From: Hyperoodon ampullatus | Lineage: Eukaryota; Chordata; Mammalia; Artiodactyla; Ziphiidae | NCBI GenBank assembly: GCA_949752795.1 | Contig: OX457068.1 | Span: forward strand, 58,841,582 to 58,905,581 | Reading direction: 5' to 3' | DNA length: 64,000 bases | In this document: positions 12,091 to 23,554 of the stretch, one piece after another | Layout of the letters: every line of letters begins with the position of its first letter | Position numbering within the stretch: the first letter of the stretch is position 1 | Made by a program: the position numbers and the translations under genes | Notes under the pieces: generated by a model | Database searches by the model: none | What the model was told of the DNA's origin: nothing | Seen by the model: the letters and a program-made list of their open reading frames with translations, nothing else

Positions 12091-12289
12091 GACTGAATAT
12101 AAAATTAAAGTGTCAAGTAATTTGGGACATATCTAAAATCTTGATTTTAGATCTCAATTTTCTCATTAGCTGGTTTTTACAGATATTTTCAAAATTAAAT
12201 AATTTAAAATGTGAAAATGTTTTGGGTATAACAAGTGTAGCATAAGAACATTATTATTAGTGGGAAAAAATGTACTAGGATTAGAAGAA

Positions 12290-12415
12290 AGGCATTTTAG
12301 GCCTAACTCTTTCACAGGCTAATGCTACAACTCTAGACAAGTTATATAATTCATTGATTTGAATTTCTTTAGCTTTAAAACGATGGAATTAAAATCACTA
12401 TTTATTGATTAGTTA
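12290..12415 (-). mobile_element. Possible MIR fragment, antisense
   Basis: 'actctagacaagttatataattc' followed by 'gaatttctttagctttaaaacgatgg' resembles the reverse MIR pattern (ggcaagttacttaac ... cagtttcctcatctgtaaaatgg), but is strongly diverged. Ends uncertain. Confidence 0.45.
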
Positions 12416-12960
12416 CCCGTCTAACGTTCAAAAAGACATTGACATATTGACTTTAATTGTTCACTGGGAAGAATATGGTTATTATTATTTAGGTGCAAAT
12501 TACATAGACATATAAACTTTGTAATCACTTTATTTGAAAAACATTAAGCATCTAAATGTGACATTACAAGAAAATCTTAAGTTTGAGCCACAGGAAGGAC
12601 TCAAGAACCAGACAATTCTTCAGTGTCTGTGCAATTTTGTATTAGAAATAAATTTGGTTTTCTCATTTGGATTTGCAGTGACATTTATATTTAGGCAGAA
12701 TGGATCCGGAGATGAGAGCAAATAATTGTAAACAAAAACAAAAGTCTTGGATATAATATTTTTATGATGGACCATCAAACAGAAACCTTAATTTCCATTA
12801 CTAAGCAAAGTCATGGTTGAAGCAAAAACTTTAGGAAGAATAACTGACTGCATCCATATTTTTCTGTAATCTTAACATTTTTGTAATATGAATGTAAATT
12901 TGTAATTAGCTAAATACTTAGAGGATGGGAGAGAATAAACTAGCTACTGAGTCAGCATTT
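12416..12960. other. No gene recognised
   Basis: AT-rich DNA. A 63-codon frame at 12534-12725 has no domain or start support. No repeat identified by eye. Confidence 0.45.
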
Positions 12961-13208
12961 AAAGACCTAACAAGGGGCTTCCCTGGTGGTGCAGTGGTTG
13001 GGAGTCTGCCTGCCGATGCAGGGGACACGGGTTCGTGCCCCGGTCTGGGAAGATCCCACATGCCGTGGAGCGGCTGGGCCCGTGAGCCATGGCCGCTGAG
13101 ACTGCACGTCTGGAGTCTGTGCTCCGCAACGGGAGAGGCCACAACAGCGAGAGGCCCGCGTACCGCAATAAAAAAATAATAATAATAAATAAATAAAGAC
13201 CTAACAAG
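12961..13208 (+). mobile_element. CHR SINE, short cetacean form, perfect 14-bp TSD
   Basis: The SINE body runs from 12975 (gggcttccctggtggtgcag) to the A/T-rich tail (aataaataaataa) ending at 13194. Perfect 14-bp duplications aaagacctaacaag lie at 12961-12974 and 13195-13208. It has a B-box-like gggttcgtgcccc at about 13028-13040 and many CpGs (gccgtggagcgg, cccgcgtaccgc). The central repeated block of the long copies is absent, the pattern described for cetacean-specific deletion subfamilies. The perfect TSD and CpG retention indicate a fairly young insertion. Confidence 0.96.
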
Positions 13209-13535
13209 AATATCACTAATCTCTAAATCTTATATGCCACACGTGGACTCATAAATTTCCAAAGACTAGAGAATTTAGAGTTTAACTTCTTTTCTTATTT
13301 AAGACCACTTGAAAGTGGCCTTGAATACTTCCAGTGCAGTAAACTGATATTTCATGGGATAGTCTATACTATTATTGTACAATTCTAAATGACAGACCAT
13401 CTTCGCAATGTAAAACCAAAGTCAACTGCCTTGTAATTCCCATCCTTTGATTCTATTTTTTTTCCACTTTGGAGAAATAAGTAGAAAAATAAACAAGCAA
13501 ACATGTAAACTTTGAATATATTTGAATATATTGTA
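13209..13535. other. No gene or repeat recognised
   Basis: AT-rich sequence between a SINE and a solo LTR. Nothing recognisable on either strand. Confidence 0.45.
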
Positions 13536-14241
13536 TTTGAGGTAGGAAAAAGTGGGCTTCAGACCATACACTTACAACTAGCTTCCTGTTTTCATTTTCT
13601 GAGAAAGGAGATAGGTGGGATCCAGGTTAGGCATTTACAATCAGCCTCCTGTTTGCTCTCTGAGATGGAAGTGACAACAGAAATATAGTAAACAGCCAGG
13701 CTTTGTCTCCTGGGTATACTTTAATATAACACTCATGGCGGGAACAGAGAGGCACTAAACCTTGTTTGAGTAAAGGATCAAGAGGTCACATATTTTTCAT
13801 CCTTGGAGCAAGGGAGACATTGTACATGTGCAGAAAGGCTCCTTGGGGGTTAAAAAGGAGGGGGCACTACCCCATAATATGTGATGCTAAGGCCATCTCA
13901 GAGGCCTCTGGGCTGGAGTCCATCTTAGAAAAAAGTTGTTCACGCACGTTAGGGAGGGTCCTAGGGCAGGTCAGGTGTGGAAAAAGAAACCAGCTAACTG
14001 GCCAAAGGTAAACAAAGACCCGGAAGAACTGCCCTATATAAATAACTTAACCGCCTCTTTACTGAGCTCCTCTTCACTAGGGAGGACGCCTACACCCTTT
14101 CTTTCTGGGTGTGCATCTCTGCCTTGCTAAACAAACTGCTTCTCTGTGTGCTCTCTCACTAGTTGTTGTGCTATGTCTCTAATAATAAATTTTTACCTGT
14201 TTTTCACAGTTTTTGCCTCCGTGAGAAATGCATTTTTTCAC
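13536..14241 (+). mobile_element. Probable solo ERV LTR, sense
   Basis: About 700 bp with LTR layout. U3-like sequence is followed by a TATA box (tatataaat, 14035-14043), a GC- and CT-rich R-like segment and an AATAAA (14184-14189) about 150 bp downstream. It closes with 'cctccgtgagaaatgc...ttttca' ending in CA. It is more GC-rich than its flanks. No gag, pol or env follows, so this is a solo LTR left by recombination. The 5' TG boundary is uncertain and no clear target duplication was found. An ERV1-like family is most likely. Confidence 0.7.
14035..14043 (+). promoter_or_regulatory. TATA box of the solo LTR
   Basis: Tatataaat preceded by a GC-rich stretch, 141 bp before an AATAAA. This spacing is that of a retroviral U3 promoter and R-region polyadenylation signal. 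Present activity is unknown. Confidence 0.6.
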
Positions 14242-14251
14242 TAGGGGCAAG

Positions 14252-14360
14252 AGCCAGGGGGCCTGGTGGCTAGGATTCCTGGTTTTCACCCAGGCAAACC
14301 AGGTTCAATTCCTGGGCAGGGAATTAAGATCCACTTCATGCCACCACTCACTGCTGCCTC
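14252..14360 (+). mobile_element. tRNA-Glu-like SINE fragment (CHR-2-like)
   Basis: 'ggcctggtggctaggattcctggttttcacccaggc' resembles a tRNA-Glu gene's 5' half, and 'aggttcaattcctgggcaggg' is a clear pol III B box. 'aattaagatccacttcatgcc' then matches the CHR/SINE2 post-tRNA body. No tail or target duplication was found and the head starts within 11 bp of the LTR end. It is not a functional tRNA because the acceptor ends do not pair cleanly. Confidence 0.65.
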
Positions 14361-15018
14361 ACTGAGATCAGTATCTTCTCAGATCTTTCTATTCATTCTC
14401 ATGTTCGTCAAGCATTTGTTATTCTATTTTCTGGACTACTTCATCCATAATTTGTCCTTTTATGTAAGAATTCATTTTATAGTTTTAATCTTTAAATGTG
14501 GTGACCAGAATGGACCATGATTATTTAGATATGATATGACAATTACAGAAATTAGTGATATCCATCACCTTCAAGATTGACTTGCATTGAACTTGTAGGA
14601 TTCGGAAGCCCTTAGTCTTTCTTAAAAATTGTCAAGCCAGGCATTACCAATTGTACACTTTTGTAATTTATTAAACTTCTTCAGATTTCCATGTAAAAAG
14701 TTCAATAAACATTTCCTTCAACCTGAATTTTCTCTTAAAAATACTCTGTTAATTTGGCTCCCATGGCCACTAGAATATAAATCTCTTATTTCTATTCTTT
14801 ATGTTAATGAGAATAGATGAAAGATTTTTTCATCTCAGGGCTTTTTATCAAATATCACTGTGACATATGAGGCAAGGTCTTTTATTTTTGACCAAAGCAA
14901 GATCAAGATTTTAGGTATATTATTTAATGTCTGCAAAAGACTAAATTTGAATACCTCTGACCCACAGCTCCAACAAATATATTAAATTCCTATTTTTGTA
15001 ATGTTATAATTCTTGTCC
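14361..15018. other. No gene; possible old repeat
   Basis: Segments such as 'aaatgtggtgaccagaatggacc' and 'gacttgcattgaacttgtagg' (14490-14660) have the look of an ancient CR1/L3-type mammalian repeat, but I cannot confirm it. No coding frame is supported. Confidence 0.3.
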
Positions 15019-15579
15019 TGTAGGGTTGCTCCCCGCAGGCTTGCAAGCACTGTAATTGCCCAGCCTCAAGACTGGCAAAGAACCCAGAGTCAGTGACAGA
15101 GACATCAATGGTTTAATAGATGAGAGATCTTAAACATTTGAAGGAAAAGGGTCATAAAGTGACAGCCTACCATGAAAGGGACAAGCAGATGGCAGGCAGG
15201 ACGCTACAGCAGCAGTCTTCACTGGTTGTGGGGGTGGTGGTGGCATACTACCAGTTATAGGGGGAATTAATGTCAGAATGGCTCACTGGTTTCTAGGGAA
15301 ACCAGCAGAGAGGCATGGCCCTATTAGTCCCTCTGGCTAAGTACTTCATAGGGCCGAGGTCTTCCCTTTGTTAAAACTATCAAAGGAGAGCCATTCTGAA
15401 ATAAAGATTAGACTAATCACTAACTGGGTCCTAGAAACACGTATGTAGGTATTTACTGATTAGGCTCTGCAATTAAGGACGAAGGTCAGTCATGTGAGTA
15501 AGATGTAGGTGAAGCTGGGACTATTCAAGCATTGGATCTACAGAAAACCAGCAAACAGCCATCTTGGGTAGCCTGATCA
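15019..15579 (-). mobile_element. Probable solo ERV LTR, antisense
   Basis: On the minus strand the element would begin TGATCAGGCTACCCAAGATG at 15579 and end CCCTACA at 15019, giving TG...CA termini over 561 bp. An ATTAAA polyadenylation signal lies at about 15112 (complement of 'tttaat') just before a 'cagagtcagtgacagag' block common near ERV LTR 3' ends. It is GC-richer than its flanks. No internal viral sequence adjoins it. The target duplication was not resolved. Confidence 0.55.
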
Positions 15580-16260
15580 TATGTGTCTTGAATAAAATGT
15601 ACTCATAGATATCATTTAAAAAACTGTAACATTTATACTTTTTTATGTTGTATTTATTCTTGTTTATTTTGGCTCAGATTTCCACCTCTGAATATCATTT
15701 TGATATGCAATCTGACCTCTATCTTGTTAGCTAGGTGTAAAGTGTACTAGAATGTTTTCTATCAATTCTTGATAAATATATTGTAAACACAAGGCTAAAG
15801 GGTCAATTCCTTGGCTGCTGGGAGACTTATATTAGACTTATTCCTCTTCAAATATAGACCATACCTGAACTTAATATTACTACCCAGACAGATGAAGACT
15901 AATGTCTGGTTTAATAAATTTAAATTCTATCTCTGTCTCTCCCTCCCTCTCTCTTTCCCTCTTTTCCTCCCTCTCTTTCTTGTCCATTAATCTTTCAGTC
16001 AAATTCTTTAACAAGACTCTATCCTTTCTCACTTAGAACATTTGCTTATATCCTTAATTCTACATCCAGGTCTTAGAGCATAAGGTGCTCAATTCTATGA
16101 TACTTTTTCAGTGTCATGACCTATTCTGCAAATATTGTCTGGGTCTGGGTAAATTTATCTGCATGTCCCATAGTATGACATCTCTGAAATGAACTCATTC
16201 CTTTATCCCAGTCATCAAAGACTGCCTATCTGTAGATCTTACTGCCTATCTGTAGATTTT
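15580..16260. other. No gene; CT-rich tract
   Basis: Intergenic stretch between two LTRs. A pyrimidine-rich tract ('ctctgtctctccctccctctctctttccc...') lies at 15930-15985. It ends in the 20-bp tandem duplication annotated separately. No supported coding frame. Confidence 0.5.
16221..16260. repeat. 20-bp tandem duplication beside an LTR
   Basis: Actgcctatctgtagat plus three more bases occurs twice in direct succession (16221-16240 and 16241-16260) with one difference (ctt versus ttt). It ends 1-2 bp before the LTR boundary at 16262, on one side only, so it is not that LTR's target duplication. Confidence 0.9.
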
Positions 16261-16261
16261 C

Positions 16262-16916
16262 TGACACCCCCACCTTTTTTTTTTTCCTCTTCCTGTTGCT
16301 AAAATTTGGCCTCTGTACACCAGTGCTGGATTAAATCTCAGAGACAGAGTTTTGGGTGAAGTAGAAAAAAGTGGCTTTATTGCAGGGCACCAAGACAGGC
16401 GTACAGGGCAGCTAGTGCTTAAAAGTCCTGAACACACTAAAGGCTTTCAGGGAAAGGTTTATAAAGACATGGTGAGGGAGGGGGTTTGTGGGGTGTGTGA
16501 TCAGCTCATGGACATTCTTCTGACTGGTTGGTGGTGAGGTAATTGGGAGTCAGCATCATCAATTTTCAGGTTCCAACAGGTCTGAGGTCTACATGCTTGT
16601 GGGCAACATACAGTTAACTTCTTCCACCTAGTGGGGGTTTCAGTATCTGCAAAACAGCTCAAATGACATGGCTCAGATTATTATCTATAGTCCTTGAGGA
16701 AGAAGTAAAAGTCCTTGACTTTGTTTAATGGTTAAAATATTATTATTTTATCTTGCTTGACTGTTTTCCTTTCTTTCTGCATTTTCTCAGTTCTCTAATT
16801 AAATTTATTCTTTTTTTTTTTTGACTAAAGTTTTTCTACAGACAAAAGGCAGGCAGAGGACAAGGGTGTGGGGGAGTCTATTCTGGGAAGGCCTCACAGG
16901 GTCCTGCTCAGTTACA
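16262..16916 (-). mobile_element. Solo ERV LTR, antisense
   Basis: Minus-strand reading: it begins TGTAACTGAGCAGGACCC at 16916 and ends ...GGGTGTCA at 16262, 655 bp with TG/CA termini. A TATA-like ctttataaacc lies at about 16456-16466, and AATAAA (complement of tttatt, 16376-16381) about 80 bp downstream of it, as in a retroviral promoter-R layout. The sequence resembles cetartiodactyl ERV LTRs. No gag, pol or env remains. Confidence 0.75.
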
Positions 16917-17504
16917 TTCCCAGTTGGCTACTTTATGTTTAAAGCCTCCTCTACAACCAGTGTGCCTAGGTTTTCCTCTCACACAGTCTATTTTCTAATA
17001 TTGTGTTTCTCTGCTGAAACATAGATAATATGGACACAATTAAAACATTTATCACCAAAAGAGCCAGTCATTATTAACATTATCTTCATAATAACATAAT
17101 TACCATCATCAGCTTGGTAGAAGTCAAAGCGTTTAATTAGAGCTATTAAGTTTACTGTGGTAATGACATGATAAGGGAGTGAACATCACAAATACCAAGC
17201 TATTATTATCCCATCTTCTTTAATGTCAAATAAGCCTTTCTCAAACCAACCCTGCTACATTCTCTATTGATTAGTGTCACCTCCAAAATGGTACTTTATT
17301 TGAAATTGATCAGCCATTAATTTAAAATTTTTAAATGCCAAGATTTAAAGCTGAATATTAAAACAGGAGACCATAAGCTGTATTCATCTATATTGGCTCT
17401 TTAGATAAGATTTAGAGTTCACAGAAACTTTCATATCCCAAGTTAGTTGGCCAAAAAATGCTCACAGGCCATTTTGATTTTCCACTACAAAAAAAGAAAA
17501 TTAA
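16917..17504. other. No gene or repeat recognised
   Basis: AT-rich, non-coding-looking DNA between an LTR and two MIR copies. Confidence 0.45.
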
Positions 17505-17695
17505 CATTAAAAAAATAACTTTCATTTGTTTAGATACTTTATCTGTGTTTAATTATCACTAAACGTCTATTATTATCCTTATCTTGTAGATGTGAAGACC
17601 AAAGCTCAGAAAGATTAAATAGCTACGCAGGGAAATAAAATAAAAGAGCCAAGGCATGGATAGAAATCCTACATTCTTTCTATATTTTACTGCCT
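17505..17695 (+). mobile_element. MIR SINE, sense
   Basis: 'taattatcactaaacgtctattattatccttatcttgtagatgtgaag' followed by 'aaagctcagaaagattaaatagc' and 'agaaatcctacattc...actgcc' follows the MIR consensus from core to 3' end. Diverged as expected. Confidence 0.75.
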
Positions 17696-17699
17696 TCCA

Positions 17700-17910
17700 A
17701 GAAGGAAAATTGCCTAACACTTTACTAGTTATATTACCTTAGGAAAGTTGTTCAACTTTTCTAAGCTGTAGTTTCTCTCATCTCTAAATTAGTTATAAGA
17801 ATAGTAATCATCCCACAGGATTGACACAAAGATTAAATATCTTAGAACAGTTTCTGTCATATAGGAGCTTCTATACATGTTATATGACAATAATGAGTAT
17901 AATGAAGATT
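17700..17910 (-). mobile_element. MIR SINE, antisense
   Basis: Reverse MIR pattern in order: 'aggaaagttgttcaacttttctaagctgtagtttctctcatctctaaa', 'aatagtaatcatcccacaggattg', 'gattaaatatcttagaacagtttctgtcatatagg'. It lies immediately after a sense MIR, forming an inverted pair. Confidence 0.85.
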
Positions 17911-18784
17911 ATGATTGCTATAGATTAAACTATTCAGAAAAAAAAAATCTCGAGGAAGTGATGTGGTGTTTTAGAAAAAACACTATATTGTAAATGTACT
18001 CAGGAAGAGGGAGAACAGGAGGGTCCTTCTAAGATTTCAAGCCTCGCTGATGGAAAAAATTAGGATCTCACTATATAAGAGGGAAATAATAAGAGTAGTA
18101 ATCTTTTCAGAATCAAAGAAGTTGGACATTTTTGTTACATGTGAAGTTTTTGAGTCTCTTAGACTGGCAAGATGAGGTTGTCTAACATGGAGTTGTGTAT
18201 GTAGGGATGGTGATCAGGAGAGTAGAGAGGCTGAAGAGCTATGTCTGTGAGGTCTCTGCATACACCGCCGGTTGAAGTTAGTGGAATCAATGACGTAGAT
18301 CAGAATGAGAATTTAATGTGTGTAAAGGAAAGCAATGGCAATGAAAACTTCATAATATCTACATTAAGAATAGAAATAGAGAACAAATTTACCAGCCAAA
18401 AAGACAGAGACCAGTATTAATCCTATTGCCTACAACCTGTCAACTGGAGTTTTTGGGGAAAATACTTGACTTCCTGCTCATATTTTAGCTTAAAATCAAA
18501 ACAACTCTGCTAACTTGAAAGCTGTAAAGACATTTTGGCCTCCCCAACTTTCTGTCCACAGCACAGAGACCAAAGATGGGTATCCTGAAGAAAAGTGAAC
18601 TATTGTTTTCTATTTTCTGCTTTTTTGTGATATCTGAGTAATGGTTGCTCATCACTTTTTTTTTCTTCCATTCAGACACTGCAGTTTTCAAATAATATTA
18701 GGGCAGAAAGTTCAGAGTTGGAAGGCTGAAGCAGGTGGTAGAGGTTTTCAACTAGAGATACTTCCCTAGAATGATATTAGATTG
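17911..18784. other. No gene or repeat recognised
   Basis: No conserved frame or repeat head was seen. A 68-codon minus frame at 18485-18691 has no domain. Confidence 0.45.
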
Positions 18785-18895
18785 TAACTTCATCTACCTG
18801 ACCTCACATCTTGAGGGCAGAGAACATTTTTTTCATAGAGTAGCACTCAAATATTGTTAAGAAAGTCAATGAGTAAATAATAAACAAATGAGCAG
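18785..18895 (+). mobile_element. L2 LINE 3'-end fragment, sense
   Basis: 'cttgagggcagagaacattttttt' then 'tagcactcaaatattgtt' and 'aatgagtaaataataaacaaatgag' follow the L2 3' tail ('cttgagggcaggga...caataaatatttgttgaatgaatg'). Diverged. Confidence 0.55.
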
Positions 18896-20784
18896 ATAAG
18901 ATATGGTATGGGCCCAGGTAAAATGCTATGCTTGAATTTATAGTTTTTCATGTATTTTAACCATTTAGAGAATCAGATAAACAAGCAGTGGGGAGAGGAA
19001 AGAATATTGCTTCAGACTATCAAAGCTCACTATATACATGGGTACAAGACAGTGGGATTTGGGAAGAAGCTTTCAAATCTAGCTACCTTGTAGCTGTCTG
19101 AGAAGTAGATTCCTCCATCATCCAAGTAAACGCTGAAGGAAGGCAAGGAACATCTATATACACTCTTTCTATTGACAATATCAAGGGTGAGTAGATTTGC
19201 TTTATCCATGAGCATGTGACATGTAAACATAAAAATATACTGTAGAATATGAGAAAGGAAATAAATATTATGAAGATCTATGAGACAAACACACACACAT
19301 CTGGAAATGTTTTCCTAAAAATTTAGAAAATTGCTTGCTATATTCAAAAGGATACAAGTTTTAATGGTCTATGTCTATGAAAGAGAATAACAAATACACA
19401 AGGAAAGAAAACAACTGAAATGAAAGATGATACTAATGTGTGTGAAGAAAACAAATTTTAGTGTAAAAAGAATTGCCTGAGAAAAGGAACAATTGTGTCA
19501 TTTAAAATTGCAAGGGTAATAATTGGAAATACACATGATCAGAATTCAGAATGCAGAAAGTTGAATCAGCAAGGTAGGTTATAAAATTGAGATACACTTC
19601 AGTGTAAAGGAATAGAACTACTACATGAAAAGAGTAAGAAAAAAGATATAAAAATGGTAATAATTCAAACTGAGATTTATGGTTATTTTCAAAAAAGAAA
19701 AGTTAGGGGGAAGCAATAATCTAAAATGCAAGGAAAATATTTCCAGAATTGAAGAAAGGCATAGATACTTACATTGAAAGATTCTATGTGTCCCAAGGAG
19801 ATAAATTTAATAGGGCAACAGTTAGTAAAGAACATGAGAAAAATCATGCAAGTATCAGTCAAAAAAGAACAACTTAATGTCAAATAATCAAAAATCAGGC
19901 TGGCATAAGCATTTTTCTTAGCAGTACTAAATGTTAGAAGAAAACAAAATTTTACATGAGTATAGAGTTTACAGCAAAAGTATTGAGGACTAAGAATCAC
20001 TAGAAGATGAAAAAAAATTTCTTAGGTAAAAAGAGGTTCAGAGACTATGTCCCTCACTTTATTTTTTTTCCCAGTGTGGCCCTGCCATCTCAGAAATTTC
20101 TGCTGTCTACCATATGGATTGGTAAATGAGAGCACATTGGGAATCTTGCAGGTATTTTTATGGACAGACCTGAATGTGATCATCTATTGTCAAATAATCA
20201 TGCGGTCTTAATTCAAGAAGTTCGGAAATACAGTGCTCCTATGTATTTAGCAAGATCAAATGGGACTGGTGAACATCTCCCTACTAATGTTATGTTTTCC
20301 AACATTTCCCTTGGAGCTATAAGCTCAGTAAGCACATGATCTGCCTTCTAAGTTACAGTAAGTGACAGTTTTAGTGAATATTTTGCCACTGTATAACAAG
20401 AATCTCTAGCAGCCCAGTCTAGTATATCCCTTTCTTCACCAGTTGATGCCTAACATCTAAGCCAATACCATATGCTTTAGGATTTTATTTCAGTGGCGTC
20501 TCAATTTTGGTATCAATCTGGATTGCTTGAGGCTACTCTGCAGCATCACTTGTCCCCCACACCAAATCTTGTGGTTTAACTCAGTGGAAGTATGTCTTTA
20601 GCACAATTCTAAGTGGGATATAGGAGATGTGGAGAATCTCCAAGCTGATGCTCTTTGAAGCAAAGGTGCAAGGACCTTGGCTTCTTTTCTAGAGTAGCTC
20701 CATTACCTCATGTATGCAGAAGAAAACTGAGTATATGTAAAATCACAAAATATAGTTTATGACCAGTTATTATTTTTTTTTTTG
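18896..20784. other. No gene recognised
   Basis: Several open frames of 77-103 codons on the minus strand (19030-19296, 19689-20000) are rich in F, L, C and Y, typical of chance frames in AT-rich DNA. The part from about 20040 to 20700 ('gccactgtataacaagaatc', 'caccaaatcttgtggtttaac') may be an old LTR or DNA-transposon relic I cannot name. Confidence 0.4.
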
Positions 20785-21190
20785 GCTACTGTATGGACAA
20801 TAGGCTGTAGGAGCAAGGTAGAGAAGGAGGAGACTAGATAGGAGACTATTGCAACAATCCAGGTAGGTGAGAGGTGATGATGGTTGGAGAAAAGAGTTAG
20901 AGATGGTAGTGAGAAGAGACAGGATAATAGAGAAATTTAAGAAACAACTAATAAGTTTTGGTGAGTAATAAAGAGTCAAGACTGACTCCAAAGTTTCTGG
21001 CATAAGTAACTAGAAGGACAGAATGTCCATCAATTGAGATAGAGAAGCCAGTGGGAAGCAGGTATTTAGGGAAAGGTCAGAAGATGAATTTTGAGCATAT
21101 TATGTTTGATATGTTTAACAGCTATCCATTTGGGATTTTGAGTAGCCAGCTGGATAGATGAGTCTGAAGATGAGGGAGAGTCTCTTCTCT
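20785..21190 (-). mobile_element. L2 LINE fragment, antisense
   Basis: Plus-strand text follows the reverse complement of L2 closely: 'gctactgtatggacaataggctgtagg', 'gactattgcaacaatccagg', 'agtcaagactgactccaaag', 'taagtaactagaaggacag', 'cagctggatagatgagtctg'. About 400 bp, paralogous to 11685-12090. Confidence 0.88.
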
Positions 21191-22081
21191 ATCAAGTTCA
21201 TGCCTTTATATGTTACAAAATAAAGAGACACACAAGAATAAAGAGTAAGAAAGACTAAGGAATGGTAAGAGGGGTAGTAAAAGACTCAAACGCTCTTATT
21301 GGGTGATAAAAGATATCTGGTGATACTACTGCACTTTTAATTTTAATAATTAGAAAAACATAACTACAAGAATATTTTGAAAAACTTAGAGATAAATTTT
21401 AGTAGAATTAAAATGTATTCTGTACCTTATAAATTCCTGGAGAAGAAGAAAGCAAAGGAAATAAAATTTATATGATGAAAAAATGAAAGAATGCAAAGAG
21501 CAAAAGCATATTAAAGTAGATATTTTTAAAAAGAATATAAAAATTAAGATAATAGGTGATTGAACATTTAAATATATCAGTGATCACTTAATTTAAGCAG
21601 ATTAAAATTTGAAGAATCAGAAGGAGTTTTTTTTAACTTTATTCTGTTTATTAAAAAATACATTAAGAATAAAGTGACATACAACAGTTAAAAAAATGAA
21701 ATGTGAAATATACAAGCAAGAGAAAATGTTGACAATATTAATTTCAAGAATATTCTAGTATTCAAGGCAACATGGATAAAAGAGGATTATTTTATAAGGA
21801 TAAAAGTTAGACCTACAAGGAAGATACAAAAACCAAGAACTTCAGGTACCAAATATAACTGCAATTACACATATAAAATAAATATTTCAGAAATCAACAC
21901 AGAAAATTATATGAGATTTCCTGTTGCAGCCTATGCTGAACCAAATAAAGAAATAAAGAAACTTTGGAGTACATCAATAATACAACCCCAAATTTAAGTG
22001 AATAGATGGATATCAAATTTTGTTTCATACAGATTATTCTCCTTGTGTTTAAGAATGCATTATATACTAGGCCCAGAAAAT
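21191..22081. other. No gene or repeat recognised
   Basis: Very A-rich on the plus strand, with many short stops in all frames. No identifiable element. Confidence 0.45.
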
Positions 22082-22325
22082 AGAAAGCAGTTAATAGTCA
22101 CCAAACCTCTGCTATGTGTCAGCAACTGTGTTGGACATTTATTTTCATTATCTCTTTCAAATTTTTAACTTTCATACAAATACATGAGATTGGTGTTTAT
22201 ATGCCCATTTAACATACAGAGATTTCAAGAACACCAGTCCAAATTATTTAGCAAATACGTGGCACAACTCAGGTTCAAATCTAGATCTGCTTGTCCTAAG
22301 GTCTGAGCTTATTGATTTCCTCCAT
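22082..22325 (+). mobile_element. MIR SINE, sense
   Basis: 'tctgctatgtgtcagcaactgtgttgg' (core), 'atgcccatttaacatacagagatt', 'gcacaactcaggttcaaatctagatctgc' and 'gtctgagctta' follow the MIR consensus through to its 3' part. Confidence 0.82.
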
Positions 22326-23554
22326 GTGGCATTAATTTTACTCTTCTTCTTATGTGTGGGATAAGCAAATACTTAAAGTCTTGGAAGATAAAATCCACTT
22401 GCTCCCCCCACCCCACCACCCCAGTCCTGGTGAGTCCTGGCCAGCAGGTTCACAATCTAGTCATCTGTGGTGGTGGGGAAAGGCTTTCACCCATTAATAC
22501 TGCTATGCTTCTTGTTAGAGAATAAGCCCCATCACTCAATTGCTCAGTCAAGTGTTCTTCCCATAATCCTCACTGTTTGGTTGTCTCTTCCATTTTCTTG
22601 TTTCCCAAGAGGCAGTCCAGTCAGTCTGTTATGCTGACTCTCCTTTCACTGGGCCCAAGATGAGATGACTAAATTCAACTACATTGCTGAGACAATGTAC
22701 AAATTTTGTTCTTTAATTACTCCTACTTACTTTCACCACATATTGTGATTCATTTGCTTAAAACCACAACAATAGTTGCTGCCATAATAAATGATTTCCT
22801 GAGAGTCAGCTTAATGTTCCCCTTTATTTCCAGCATGTCTGCAATAATGCAGTCAACCGAAACAAGCTTATTTTTCACTCACAGCCTGCCTTTTATGAGT
22901 CCCTCTGACAGTTTCTTAATAAATAATGCATTTCTAAATGTTCCTAAGCTTTTCTCCTTATTAATAATTCCAGTAGATTTCCCAGGGCTGAAGGGTTTTA
23001 TTTGGTCACTGGCTATATTTTATTCTTGCTGTTTTTCTACATTTTACTTTCTTAGACTACTGTCTGGACAAGCAGAATGTTGTGACAACATTTCCCCAAT
23101 CAGAGGAGGTGTTCAATAATTATGAGTTAGTATAAACGAAACATTTAAATCTATAGCACAGACTCCATTGGGTGTTTTTTCCTAGTTTATTTTTGTAGTT
23201 CTGGCTCTTTTTTCATGGGAACCAAGGCCAATCCTTGGATTCCACTGAGAGAAACTTTAGGGCTGGTATTCTGGACACATCATGTTTGCAAAATGCTTTC
23301 TGAGGTCTGATTATCATGTTTGGACATGAGAACTTTATTTCTAGTGTTTGTACCAAACTACCTTTTCTTTATCTATAAGTATGAGAAAGTGTAACTAATG
23401 CCTGAAGATAGGCCTTTTTAATCAAAAGAACATTGTCTCAATTAATTCAGAAAAACACAATTCAAGGGGGAAGAAAAAGAGCAGATCCACACAATTTCTC
23501 ATTCTCCACAATGTATTCCTCTTTTCTCTTGATAATGCACTGTGGTGACATGGA
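22326..23554. other. No gene recognised
   Basis: A 137-codon plus-strand frame at 22706-23119 is the longest here. Its translation is hydrophobic and serine-rich with no motif, and nothing around it looks like exon boundaries, so it is probably chance. A C-rich run (ctccccccaccccaccacccc) lies at 22401-22421. Confidence 0.4.

Noticed and set aside
14252..14325. Functional tRNA-Glu gene
   Set aside because: B box present, but the cloverleaf does not close cleanly and the sequence continues into SINE body text.
22706..23119. 137-codon frame as a possible membrane protein or receptor fragment
   Set aside because: Hydrophobic and serine-rich without a family motif or exon context; typical of chance frames in AT-rich mammalian DNA.
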